Below, piece after piece: positions 10,718 to 22,504 of a stretch of 64,000 bases of DNA. Each line of letters opens with the position of its first letter. The stretch's first letter is position 1. The stretch is from Orychophragmus violaceus (taxonomy: Eukaryota; Streptophyta; Magnoliopsida; Brassicales; Brassicaceae): the NCBI GenBank assembly GCA_030180135.1, contig CM058239.1, forward strand, positions 69,447,823 through 69,511,822, in the 5' to 3' direction. Both the position numbers and the translations under genes were made by a program. The notes under the pieces were generated by a model that saw nothing but the letters and a program-made list of their open reading frames with translations, was not told the origin of the DNA and made no database searches.

Positions 10718-13700
10718 TGTAATATCCTCTATTCAAAAATATGGTCAACGGGCAGAAGAAAAGTCAACAGGGCAAAATTGTAATTTTGCCAAACCCAGGG
10801 GCAAAATGGTAATTTTGCCAAAGTTCTAGACGGAAGCCGAGACGGGCCAAATGTTCTTATTTTATAACATAAAGAACATTTACAAGACCAGAATCGGAAG
10901 AAATGAGCAGAAACGGGTTTTTCGGCGTATCGAAGTGAAAACTGAGAAAACCGAGAAAACTTCGAAAATTAATAACCGGAACTAGGAAACTCCAAATGAG
11001 ATAATTCAAGTTGCTAAAATAATCTAAAATCAGGAATAATCAGTTTATGGAAGTTTTGGGATTTATGGGAATAGTGAAGAATTTTCTAAAACAATTATCC
11101 TGAAACCGAGGAAATCGAGACAAAAAGGCAAAATGGGATTAGAAGTGGGTTGGGCCGGTTTTTGGCTGATTTTGTAGATTAGAACAAGCTCCAGAGACAG
11201 GTGTCTCACCCCTATGTCGCCAGCCACTCTCATGTGAGGTGTCAAGCCCAAACTTGAAGAATGGTTTTTGTTGCATGCACAAAAACACCTAAGCAAATTC
11301 ATTTCACTCACTCTTATCCTCTCTCTAAACACAAACCACGACCAAAGCTCTCTCTTCTCTCTAGATTCATCTGGAAAACTCAGAAAATCCCTATGAATCT
11401 TCATAGAAACTCAAGAACATTCAACGTGTTTTTGAGTGTTCTTCATGCCTTTCAACACAAGAAAAGCCATAACTCTTTCATTTCAAACCCAAATCCACTT
11501 CTGCAAATCCCAGTAGACTCCTCTCACTCTCCTTTTCAACCGTCAGCCACTCACCGCCGCCGCCGTCGCCGGATCTTGCCGGAATCTAGCCGGAAAGCCA
11601 CCACGGCTAGGGTTTCTTTGGTTTTATCTCTTCCTTTATAAGATCTTAACCTTTTGAAGCTAGAACTGGCCAGATGTCTTCCTTGCGGTCAGTTTTATGG
11701 GTGGATTGTCGTCTGAGTTTCCGGAAAAGGGGTGAACCGGCCGGTCAACGCTGGACCACCGTCAGTCAACGCTAGAGAAGTCCCCAGACTCCTTCCTCCG
11801 CCGTCTCTCTCTTCCGCCGGTTCACTGGTGTTGGTTTAGCATTGGTTTGGTTTAAGATTGAAGTTGATTTGGTTTGATTTGAGTCGGTTTAGGTTAACCT
11901 CTCAACCCGGTGACAGTTGACTCAAAACCTGTTTAACCTAACCGGTTCAATTGGAACCCGGTTCAGAAGGTCGGTTCGATTGCATTGGTTCAGTTGGTTC
12001 AGAGTGGTCAACCGGTTCAAGATTGGTCAAAGTCAAAGTCAACGGTCAAAGTCAACGCCGGTCAACGCGTTGACTCCGGCCGGTTTGCATTTGCGGTTTG
12101 TGTATGGGTGTTCGGGAAGCTCGGAGTTCGTATTCGGGTGTTCGGGAGGTTCGGGTCTTAGTTCAGGGTCTCGAGAAGTCGTATCTGCATCCGTGCCATT
12201 CATTCCGACCAATCACTGTGAGTCGGCTCAAACACCGTAGTTAGAAGCATGTAGATCGAGAAATGAGAAACCGTAGAATTAGGGTTTGCATACCCGGATG
12301 TGATTTGATTGTGTTTGAGAACTGAATGGTTGGATTAACGATAAACCGGTTATGGTTTAAGACGCATGTCAGGATTGTGAGAAGTAAACATATTAAACTT
12401 GTTGTGTGCCGTTAGGTTGTTAGAACCGTTGATTGATGCATACATATAGTCGTGGCATGATAGGGCCGTATATCCATATATACGTATTTAAAGGACGGTA
12501 TCGAATGAATCTAAGTACGGGAATTAATACAATGTTAAAATCTGGAATTAAACCTAACGAACGTATGGTGTATGGATGGATATCGGGATTAGGTTTAATA
12601 AGAGTTACAAAGAAGAAACGAATTAAGTAAAGGAAAGATGAGACGTTGGGGAGTTTAGTAAGCTACTAGCTCTAAACCGACGGATCGGGGATTTAATAAA
12701 AGATACTTAGAAAAGGAAAGTGATGTGATTGGTGTGCCAACTACGGATTAGCAATCCGCTATTCCAAGGTAGCGGACGTTAATGAGATGCGGGCCGTCTA
12801 CAGATTAGTAATCCGCTAATCCAAGGTAGCGGACATTAATGAGATGTGGGCCATCTACGGATTAGCAATTTGCTAATCCAAGGTAGCAGACGTGAATTGA
12901 TTAAAAAACTTTAGAAACCCTAATAGGCCTGAAGGTGTGGTGTTGGTGTGATTGTGTGGTTGTTGCTGTTGAGATTTTTGTGCAGGCCTATTAGATCATC
13001 TCGGTGTTGGGCCGAGCGATCCGTGTGGATACTTAACTTGATCACGGGACCAGTTAAGTCGTGGCTGCTGACTCGGTACGGTTCTTAGTCAGGGCAGTGG
13101 TGTGGGTGTGTGTGTAGACTTGCGGGATATGGTGTGGAGAATGTTGTTGATTATTGATTGAGAATGATTGCTAGAGTCTGAGCGAGTCTGCGTGTTTACT
13201 TTTCTGCACTAGGACTCTAGGGTGCGTTAGATCCCGCAAGTCTAGGTGTTTGGATACGTTCCGGTACTTCCGACCCGATTGGATCCTCGGGTAGTTACCT
13301 GATCGGACACGTGCCTTCGGGCAGTGGTGCTGGTTATGGTGTTAACCTACTGGGTGACGCCGGTAGGTGTGTGATTCGGAGAATACGGGGTCATGTCCTA
13401 GGGCCGAATTGCATGGAAACTTAGGTTACCGTGGGGTAGCCCGTCACTGCGTATCGATGGGCTGAGAACAGTGTCCTAGGTCGTGTGACTTCGTGTTTAC
13501 GTCTAGGAGTCGTGGGTTAGTTACCATGTCGGTAACGGTGGAAACACGAGGAAGTTACCGAGATCGTAAGGGCCCAGTGTTGTGTTGGTGTGGTTGGTAT
13601 TGCGCGATAGATAGATCGAGTTTCAATCGAGAGAATGTGCCACAGTGCTTCCGATTTCCCCTAGTCGCTTTCTCTTTCTTTTGGCAATTGATTGTGTGTT

Positions 13701-14320
13701 GTGGGCTTGACACGACGTGGTAGTGCGTGATCGGCTGTTTGTTGTGTTGTTTGTTATTTTGGAGGATTTCGGGCGGGAATTTGTAGATGATAGATAGATT
13801 ATAAGCCATAGTGGGGAGCCGACTCGTTGGGTGATCTTAGATCACTCATTAGACTCTTTTGTGTTTTTCAGGTTTAGCACCGACGGACGCGGGAGGTCCT
13901 CGGTGTAGGTTTTGATTTGATGATTTTGAGTTTTTCTTCGGTTCGGCTTTGGCGCCAATTTTGTATTGAGATTTGTGTGTTGTTCTTGACAATTAGCAAA
14001 ATGATTTGTAAAGACGATTAAACGTTATCTAACATTTGATTTACTCAGAAATGAATTGGTTTCCCTGTTATGGTGTTTAGTCCGAACCGACACAACTCAC
14101 AGAAGTAGTACAAGTTGTAAAGCTTTGTACAATGGAAGTGAGGATAGCGGGGTCAAAGACGGGTTATTGCGAGCCTTTGTCTCAAACCGATCTGTCTCTG
14201 GCTTCGTCTTGTGGCGAACCCTTCCTGTTTGACTTGCTTGGGTTTGATTGGTCATGTTCTTGTTTGATTTTTGGCCGGTTCAGCTCGACGGTCAGCGGAT
14301 AATGGGAAAGGGGCGTTACA
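10718..14320 (+). repeat. 3' LTR of the giant-LTR element, 3603 bp, complete
   Basis: TGTAATATCC to GGGGCGTTACA. The first 480 bases recur at 60640-61122, showing a second copy of the family. The middle has a CCGCCGCCG-type tract near 11550 and many GGTTCAA/GGTCAAC words near 11920-12060. No convincing protein is encoded. 3.6 kb is unusually long for a plant LTR relative to the 3.3 kb internal region. Confidence 0.93.
12736..12900 (+). repeat. Three tandem 57-bp units inside the 3' LTR
   Basis: Units start at 12736, 12793 and 12850. They match the 5' LTR array at 233-398, so the array predates the insertion. Confidence 0.9.
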
Positions 14321-14883
14321 TCCGTCTGTGAATGCTCAGCATGCCATCTCATATAAGAAGCTGTTCTTTCATATTGATACATCTGTTTCAACCTATCAAA
14401 TATAGGAAGGTACCACATCCTTTGGTACGGTATCTTGTTTCGTCCACTTCCTTGCAGCTTATATCTTGGTTTTCCAGAATAATAACACTCCTGAAACTTA
14501 TCATCGTCTTTCCAAAAAATCATGCAGTTGTCAACACAAACATCAATCATCTAAGAAGGCAAAACAAGACTATAAATCAATTTATAAATATCATAATAAG
14601 TTTCAGCAACTAAAAGTAATTACTATTTAAAAACATTTGCGCACTCATCCATGCAAACCTTAACTAAGTTATGATCAGTTTTAATAGTCATCATCCTAGC
14701 TGTCAACGATAATTTTGATAACCCTTCTCTACATCCATCGTAGAGAGAAGCTGATTTTCTGCGTCTAGCATATATAAATTCGTTTGGCATCTAATTTGGA
14801 TTCCTCATCATCATTCCGATTAGTAGTTATTGTTTCATAAAATGCATATGTAACCATTTCATGCAGCCTATAATGCTCATAAT

Positions 14884-15959
14884 CAGTGGCGGAGCCATAA
14901 ACTTTTTATACTGGGGACAGAAAAATAATATCAAAATTATTTTATAAATTATTAAAAAACTACAAATGGACTCTACGAACACTCATAGGTGGAAACCTTT
15001 TTATCACGGTTTCATTTGTTATATTTTCAAATATATTTTTTCGATAAAACATATAAGGCAATCACTTAGAAACTAATCACCGATGTGATTCCGTAAAATT
15101 GTCTTAACGATTTTCATTCCTGAAAAGCATCTCTCAATGGTTGCAGTAGCAACATGCAAAGTCAAATATAACTTTAAAAGCCTATAAACCAAAGGATGAG
15201 AATTCCTTGTTTCTACGATCACCCGCGACAAGTCTCCAAGATTTTTCAGATCAACAAACATTTTATCTTTGATTAGGATGATATTCTAGTTTTCCTTTTC
15301 TTTCACCGAGATCATAAGTTAAATCATCTAAATCAATATCATTCGTCGCAATTTTTCTTTTCAAGCTTAAAAATTATTCCATTATTTATTTGCTAAAATA
15401 AAAAAGATATTCTATTAGTAGATACAAACCTTAATGTATTTAGATCATAAACATAAATCCTAAATATTTCTATGAATTTAAGTTATGAATGATAATTATC
15501 TGTTTTAATAAAAGGAAAAATATGATACAACAAATGAAAATAAAACATAAAAAGTAAAAGATAGAAACCTGAATTTCAAGAAAAGGTTGCTTCGTAAACA
15601 AACGCATGCAGACGAGAGGAGACGAGACGTTGTTGACGACAAAGGTAAAAAATTGGATAGTGAATTTTTGTTTTTCTGATACATTAATTAACTAGTATTT
15701 AATTGAAACCCATTCAAGTTATTAGTTATCTATTACATCATTTGGGTTTAACTAGAAAGTTAAACCCACTAAATCTAAATTTTAATTAATCCCATTAGTT
15801 ACATAACCAGATTTTAAATTCTAATTTTGTATTGATGTTATGGGGTCAAAAAAAAAAATTTCCATGGGGTCAAAAAAATTTATCTAAACAATTAAAAAAT
15901 ATTTTTAAAAATTGGGTGGGGTCATCTGACCCCCACCCTTGGTCCTAGCTCCGCCCATG
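14884..15959 (-). mobile_element. Internally deleted hAT transposon, 1076 bp
   Basis: The ends are imperfect inverted repeats: CAGTGGCGGAGCC at 14884 and the complement of CATGGGCGGAGCTAGGA ending at 15959. The 8-bp flanks are CTCATAAT (14876-14883) and CTTATAAT (15960-15967), seven of eight matching, the size expected for hAT. The element carries only the C-terminal transposase trace on the minus strand. The right end has a short G/C inverted stretch near 15916-15940. Confidence 0.85.
15073..15261 (-). pseudogene. hAT transposase C-terminal dimerisation domain remnant
   Basis: 62 codons containing HPLVYRLLKLYLTLHVATAT and ERCFSGMKIVKT, the signature of the hAT-family C-terminal dimerisation region (TTF-type/hAT proteins of plants). 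The catalytic part is missing, so this is a leftover of an internally deleted autonomous element. Confidence 0.8.
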
Positions 15960-16328
15960 CTTATAATAATTATGCTCCTCGTTATAACTAATTTGATCAT
16001 GACTAACATGAAATTCATTTTCGTGATGAAGATTGCTACTGCTACTTCTTGCATCATGTCCACTACTATAACCTTCTCCGTGGATATACCATACATAACA
16101 TTTCGGTGTAAATTCTCTATTCATTATGTGACGCCAAACCGTCTCAAGTGGAATACATTTTCTATTAATGCATTTCTGAAAAAGATAAAACATCTTACCG
16201 TTTTCCATGGTTATCGATGTCTGGCCTTTTTGATACATGAATATTTGAACCCCCTTGAAACTCATTTGTCCCGCACATTCCACATCCTTATGTTGATACA
16301 CCCAACTCCGTAATTCGTATATAGACAT

Positions 16329-16686
16329 TTCTCCTAAAAAATGATTTTTTATTATTTTGTGTTTTTGTGTTTTAAATTGTGATTTTTCGTTTAGAACTAC
16401 AAGGTGTTTATAAAAAAATTTCTCCTGCTAGAAATGAATTTGCAACGAATCTTACATCTATTTAGCTACAAAAAAAGTTTAACAATGATTTAGCATCGAA
16501 TTTGCGAATGACTAACTTCAAGGAGAAACACTAGAAGTTCGTCAGGTGGAGAGAATAGAGGTTTTACATGTAGAAAACGTGGCTGAGATTGTTGAGCTGT
16601 CAACAAGTATAGAGATTTCACTTTCTGCATACCAAATGTTTGACAAAATGTTTTCAAGATGAAGAATAAAGATTCAGCAAAGGTTA
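16329..16686. other. AT-rich stretch, nothing recognised
   Basis: No domain, repeat pair or terminal signal that I can support. Confidence 0.5.
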
Positions 16687-17358
16687 GTGAGAAAAATGTC
16701 AAAGGCATGGAAATTTAAGTACAAACTGAAGGAACAACAGGGATTCAATGATGTTGGTCTATTAGTGATCCATTTGGGGGTTATAGATACGGTGTCCAAG
16801 CAGGGAATAGAGAACCAGCGTTTTGTGTGGTGGTCTCGGCCTGTTCAAGTTGCAGAGAAGATTCTTTGGTGTTTGATACACAACAATAGCATTGAGGTTG
16901 CTGGAGAACCTGAGTTTGACAAGCTTACACAGAGACAGAAAGCTCAGAACATGAATAAACCGAAGATGAGGACTCTCACATTATCTCAGAATTTGTCAAG
17001 GAGTGGCTTGAAGAAGCTTTTACATGTTGTTTGGAGTGAAGAAATCTTGATAGTGCAGCCATTTAGGACAGGAATTCTTTGGCCCTATATCAGAGGACAA
17101 ATTTTTTTGGGAGAATCAGGATTGAATCAGGAGAAGTGTGCAGCGAGCTTGTCAGAATATATGGAACTGGAAACAGATGTTGAAATGACAGCAATGGGGC
17201 TTGGTACAACTCGCCTATGGGATCCTGGTGGAATTTTTCCTGTTGCTGAATCTACAAGGACCAATTTCCATGAATTGCTGCATAAAAACTTTCCATGGTT
17301 CAAGCTATTGCTGCAGTTATTGTGTTGTTCCATGGTTCTACACATGGAATTTTGCTAA
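16687..17358 (+). CDS. Unrecognised 223-codon open frame
   Basis: The longest open frame between the CACTA relic and the LINE region. I recognise no domain. Composition is mixed, with tryptophans and charged residues in the first two thirds and a hydrophobic C-terminus that may be out-of-frame sequence. Shortly downstream lie two purine runs (AACAAGGGGGG near 17475 and AACAAGGGGGA near 17540) followed by AT-rich DNA that could be an old LTR, so this may be the last coding part of a decayed retroelement. It could also be a chance frame. Confidence 0.25.
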   Translation: MRKMSKAWKFKYKLKEQQGFNDVGLLVIHLGVIDTVSKQGIENQRFVWWSRPVQVAEKILWCLIHNNSIEVAGEPEFDKLTQRQKAQNMNKPKMRTLTLSQNLSRSGLKKLLHVVWSEEILIVQPFRTGILWPYIRGQIFLGESGLNQEKCAASLSEYMELETDVEMTAMGLGTTRLWDPGGIFPVAESTRTNFHELLHKNFPWFKLLLQLLCCSMVLHMEFC

Positions 17359-20300
17359 TTCAGATTGGCAGCAGCTCAGAGACAAGAAGCAGAGAACATG
17401 CTATAAGACAGGGATATTCAAGTGCCAATCCAAAAGAAGGAAAGTGCAATCGCAGATGTTTACTGATGGAGATTAAACAAGGGGGGTTTGTTATAAAGAA
17501 TTGGTCCAAGCTTCAAACCTTGTGGTCAAGGTTCTCGAAACAAGGGGGATTTTTTTTATAGGGAAATCAATGGTTGTAATTGAGCCACGTGTAGGGCTAT
17601 GATGAAGTGAATACAATAACAGTCCAAAAGAGTATTAATACTCATATATGTACAACATTTGGAATAACTCGAAAAGTAATACAAAAGATTCTTCTTCTTG
17701 CTCTAGTTCTGTATTCTTGAGTGAAGCTATCCGAGCCTGAGAATCCAATCTCTACTTGAGATTCTCTGCAGGTTAGTACCAATTAGTGTTTGCAGTGAAC
17801 ATTAATTGGATTATCAGTTTGACGCTAACACTCTCTTGAAGATCACGTTCCAATAACTTGCAAATATAGTTGGTTAAATATAAAAAATGGAAGATTTACT
17901 ACACATCTATCCGATCACTGCTCCTTTAAGATAAAGTTTGTGTCGAGTTTTAATTGAACATATTATGTTGCTCAGTTGTGGGTTTAGTCACCGATTTTGT
18001 GAAATGGGAAACCTGGAATGCAATGGTGTCGCCCGCTCGGGAAATCTCAAGAAATGTCAAAATAAGAGATGGAATGTTTCATCTGTCATCACATGGCTTC
18101 AAAATCGACTACAGGATGAGGAGCTCCGTAGCATGTATACGACGGAGCTTTCGTTGGTAAACAGCACAACCAATGCACACGGACGTCCTAAAAAGAGTTA
18201 CTCAATGTATGGGCCCACACACACAATCCAAAAAGCCAAGAATATTTGAAAAGTCCGCAAAATGTTTTAAAAAAAACGTTACAAAAAAGTAGAAACGATT
18301 AGCAACCATATGTAGGAAATAAAGAAAATAGAATTTGGACATTATCCAAAAGAGAACTCCAAAGAAAACAATACATTTCAGAGCACCACATAAAAACACA
18401 ATCATATGTGATATACACCAACTTAAGGAAATAAAAATATTGAAAAAACAATCAAAGGTACAGAAAAAAAGAAAATTATGAAGAGAGTCATTAAATATGA
18501 GGGAGACGCAAGATCAGAGTTCACAAGCAAAATCAAAACGAAGAAAACAAAAAGATAAAAGACATACACATCCTCTTACAACGGAACAAAGTAAGGTTCC
18601 AATTACTAAATAATTTATCACACACATCACTGTAAATCTGAAAACGATGTTGTCAACTACATCCACGTACATACCGTCCCGAAAATATGCACAACCTTAG
18701 CTTACAGCTTACACCTATTCATGGCGCACTCACGCCCTAGGTTTCCGAAGCAGACGCAACACGTCACATCTGTAAAGGTACCAAACCAACAAAATCCTGG
18801 AATGACCCTGCCCGAGTGAAGATGCCACAACAGAGAGTACATTGTCCAGAAGATAAGAAGAAATATCAATAGAGAACATGCAAGTACACATACCACAAAA
18901 CACATTTCTTAGTTTAATTCAACATAATTACAAAATATGGTTAATTTTTAAAAAATACAAAATCTCGAGTGAAAATAATGCAATCTATTATAGCATACGA
19001 TAACACAATCAACGTTGACTATGTGAACACAAAGAGCATACACTAAAAAAATAACAATCTAATATACCATTCTTTACAAGAGATACTACTAAAAAAAATG
19101 TATTACCGAGAGAGCAGAAAATCACATGTGTCCTGCTGCAAGTAATGGAGGAAACATTATTAGAAGACATTATACTCTGATATTTTGTTTGGAGAATACA
19201 AAACACAAGAACACATAAACAAGGATACTCCACCTTATTTAAAGGATTTAACATTAATACTGCGATACAAAAATAAACAAGTAGTGAATTATAGAATATT
19301 AAGAGACATTACTAAATAGACGTCTATACACAAATATGTTACTACAACTATTACAGAAACTATATTTTTGTTGTTTCAGAATACACTAACGCTGAGAGAC
19401 TGGGGAAAAAAATAAAAGACACATCCAATTTAGATAAGTACATGGAAGAAACATAGCAAAGTGCAACTGTCTCTAAAAAACTAAACTCCCAAAAGAATAA
19501 AAAACTTTACAACATCGGGAAATTGACTCTTAGAGACTCACAAAAATTCAGGCCCACAAAAAAAAAAAAAAAATTATACGGGCACCCAATCTGGGAATGA
19601 GAGTGATTAACTTGATTGACAATGTCCACAAGTGAATAAAAGCTAACAAAACTAAAATCGAAATATATAACTAATCGATAAACAAGTGCATGTGATAAAA
19701 TAATAGGCATTTTAGATTAGGAGTTCCTTATTTTGGAAACAACATCCGCAAAACGAAAGCTTTCAAAAATAATTAAACAGAATTTTTCTTAGAACGATCT
19801 ACTTTATTATCATTACTTTAGTTTTTAAAAGTTTAAGCACTAATAAATCTACATCATCTTTGTCTTATAAGAAACGTTTGGTTTTGTTAGAAGAAAAAGC
19901 TAGCACCCGCGTGGGTCCGACTATCGAGTGGCTGTCCTCGTTCAAACGCGGCGTCTGTGTTTCTGGAAACGTGTTTTATGCGGTTAGGATTCACATTTCA
20001 CGGAAGAAAAGGCAACAGCAAAATCAATTTGGATCAATATTCAATACTATTAAAAAAATTAGAGTGAAAACTAACCTTTTATTCATGTGTTATTTACAGG
20101 TTATGTCATTGCATATTAATGATTTAATTAAAATTTATTAAGGGTAATTAGGGAATATAACATTATCTCTACAATCCATGTTTCCAAACAAGACAATTAC
20201 TAAACATATAGCCAAACAACCAAAATATAATGGGTCCCACTTTCTTAATTAATTAAAATTAAAACAAATGCATATACAATCATTAAACTATTAAATCAAC

Positions 20301-20499
20301 GGATAAATATAATTAAATAATTTATACATTAATTATTTTGTATATATAAGTTAATATTCTATGCACGAAAAAGTTAATATTCTCTAATTTATGATTTAAT
20401 TCAAAATATATTTATATTATATTTTATTATCTCTTTTATTTTGTTTCAAATATATATATATATATATATTTATATTTATTACTATTGATGTTTTTACGA
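17359..20499. other. AT-rich stretch, no supported gene
   Basis: The purine runs near 17475 and 17540 are followed by sequence with an LTR-like feel (17560-17840) but I see no second copy. 17940-20499 is AT-rich with only short motif-free frames. A poly-A run lies at about 19558-19573 and an (AT)n run near 20450-20470. Confidence 0.4.
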
Positions 20500-21257
20500 T
20501 TGCACTTTTTAGCGGGTTCTTCCATCAAATTGCAAAATATTTAAATCATTGAACGGGTTGAAAAATAAATTAGCCAATTTCGATTATACATTTTAAAAAA
20601 AAAATATTTGCATGAGTTTAAAAATAATATATATATATATTATTCAGTTGATATATTTTAAACTTAATAAAAATATTAAAATTATTCCGTATTTATATTA
20701 TTCAAATATTTGAGGCGTCAAATTATGCTTTATATTTGAATGCAGTTTTTAACGGGTTGTTCCATCAAATTTGTAAATTATATATACCACTATAACATGT
20801 GTTATATATATATATAAACTGATTATTATGTTTTTGCTTTCTTAAATATTTAATTATTAAATATAAAAACATAATAATTTTTATAAATATATGTTGTTTT
20901 ATAAAATAATATTTTACATGAATGCAATAAAAATTAAACTTATACCACATAACTTTTACAATGGTTTTTTTCATATATATTTACATTTTCAAACCATGAT
21001 CTTACGATACAACACGAATTAAAACATATAATACGAAATTTTAATCTCTTTATTTTTACGATATATCTCTTTCCAAATAACACACAATTTTTTTTTTAAC
21101 TAAATTATTCACCCACTTTTTATAATGCGGTTTAAACAATTATAATCAAAATTAAATTGCATAATTAAAAATCTAAATTACTATTAATAAAATAAATAAA
21201 AATTAAAATTTGTAAGAAAAATAAACCCGCACTTTCTAAGCGCGGATCAAAATCTAG
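20500..21257 (+). mobile_element. Helitron-like 3' terminal region
   Basis: The 3' end is typical of plant Helitrons: a hairpin at 21227-21245 (CCGCACTT, loop TCT, AAGCGCGG, one mismatch) followed about 8 bases later by CTAG (21254-21257) and a T in the flank. Upstream, a short repeat GCGGGTTCTTCCATCAAATT at about 20514 recurs in variant form at about 20754. The 5' TC end and any Rep/helicase gene were not found, so the left limit is arbitrary and the element is probably non-autonomous. Confidence 0.5.
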
Positions 21258-21477
21258 TTTAGAATTTAAAAAAATTGGGTGTATTAGTAGCTAATGGTCA
21301 TTACTTTCGACCTAAACTTTATTATATTTTACGAATTAATGGAAAGAATAATCAAAGAAACAGTTAGGAAGTAAAAATTCCAAGGTGCAGATTCTAGCTC
21401 TTTATGTATGTCCTTTTTCACTCTTTTGCTGATAAAATGCCTTGGTTTGGTTCTGTTTAATTTACTGATCTTCTCAT

Positions 21478-22504
21478 TGTTGGGATTTCACAATCATGAC
21501 CATTGAATCATGTTGAGAAACCTTGAGATTACTCTAAACCCTTGTTTAGAGAGAGAGAGCTTAAGTGAATCCGCAACCAAGTTTAGCTTGGAAGTTAATG
21601 GTTCTACTTAGCTTTGACAAGAGCACCACTCTATTTGAGACTTATCCAAGAGCCTTACATCACTTATAGAGTGTGTTTACTCATAAGGATTAAGAGAATC
21701 AGTAAGTAGAGGGTGTTGTTCTTGTATATGTTCATGAAGAGCCGGTTTTATGTTATCTCTTGATTTAGCTATGGAAGAGCTAATCAAGAGCATAACCAGG
21801 AGCATTAAAGCTCCCTTAGGACCGAGACTCAACATGCTTTCATTGTGTTTGAGTGAGAGACACAATGAGAGAAAGGGGAAGAAGAGAGCGCATAGAGAGA
21901 GAATGAAAACCCTAGTGTTTGTTTCAACTATTTCTTCTTATTTCTGCTTAATGAATGTGTTACAAGTATGGTGCTTATATAGGCACTCTACATTGCTTTA
22001 CACAACAATAAAATGAGCATAAACTTAATGAGAATCTCGGACTAAACAAGATGAGGAGGTGTGATGCAACGGTCATAATTCAAACATGAGAGAGAGTGGT
22101 CTTGTTTTGGTTCAGACTTGATAGTGACTTGTGCTGAACCGTGGGACCACTTCTTTTGTTTGATTCCTTCATGAGCTGCTGGAGATAGGGACAGGCTTTG
22201 TTTGTGTCTCAAGGAGAGAGAGAGAGTGATAGTGACTTGACCTAACAGTCACATGCGCTCAAGTTCACTTATCAACTCTCTTGATAGCTTATCCCTTCTT
22301 TAGGTGTGATAAGCTGAGGCATACTCTTTGATAAGCTCACGCATTCCTCTTCCTTTGTTCCACACTCTCTTGGTCGTGATACACACTCCCAAGTATAGAA
22401 ATCTCCTCTTATCTCACTTCACTCACACCTTTGGCTCTTCTTGCTTCTTTCCAAAGTCTCGGTTATACTCTTATTGTTGGAATATAACCGAGCCTGTTCC
22501 AACA
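21478..22504 (-). repeat. LTR (3' LTR in element sense)
   Basis: Plus-strand reading TGTTGGGATT to GTTCCAACA, 1027 bp, near-identical to 24326-25356. Confidence 0.88.

Larger units (their letters stand above)
1..14320 (+). mobile_element. Giant-LTR Ty3/gypsy (Tekay/Del-like) non-autonomous element, 5' end outside window
   Basis: A direct repeat pair (1-1793 and 10718-14320) brackets an initiator-Met-type primer site, a gag-like pseudogene and a purine tract. The LTR begins TGTAATATCC and ends GGGGCGTTACA, and the internal 3' end reads like chromoviruses of the Tekay/Del clade (a GGGGACC..AATTC stretch followed by a purine run), so I place it there by inference. With the nested copia removed the internal region is only about 3.3 kb and shows no protease, reverse transcriptase, RNase H or integrase motif, so the element would depend on enzymes from elsewhere. 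The LTRs differ by substitutions and indels (for example about 45 bp present near 13310-13360 but missing near 810), so the insertion is old. The 3' LTR interrupts a CACTA relic; the expected 5-bp target duplication at 14321-14325 is TCCGT, but its partner lies left of the window. Confidence 0.85.
14321..16328 (-). pseudogene. CACTA TNP2-type transposase relic, split by hAT and cut by the giant LTR
   Basis: On the minus strand, 16328-15960 encodes a transposase-associated domain (starts near RSWVYQHKD, ends VWYIHGEG). After the hAT insertion, 14883-14560 continues as broken TNP2 N-terminal sequence with stops, and 14550-14321 encodes the start of the TNP2 core (IDVCVDNCMIFWKDDD, then MRWHAEH) before the giant LTR cuts it. 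TNP2 is the DDE transposase of En/Spm-like elements. Several stops and shifts show it is dead. No CACTA terminus is visible here; the rest probably lies left of the window. It differs from the CACTA copy at 47603-56563. Confidence 0.8.

Noticed and set aside
18702..18905. Minus-strand hydrophobic frame as a membrane protein
   Set aside because: AT-rich sequence easily gives Phe/Leu-rich frames; no start context or homology seen.
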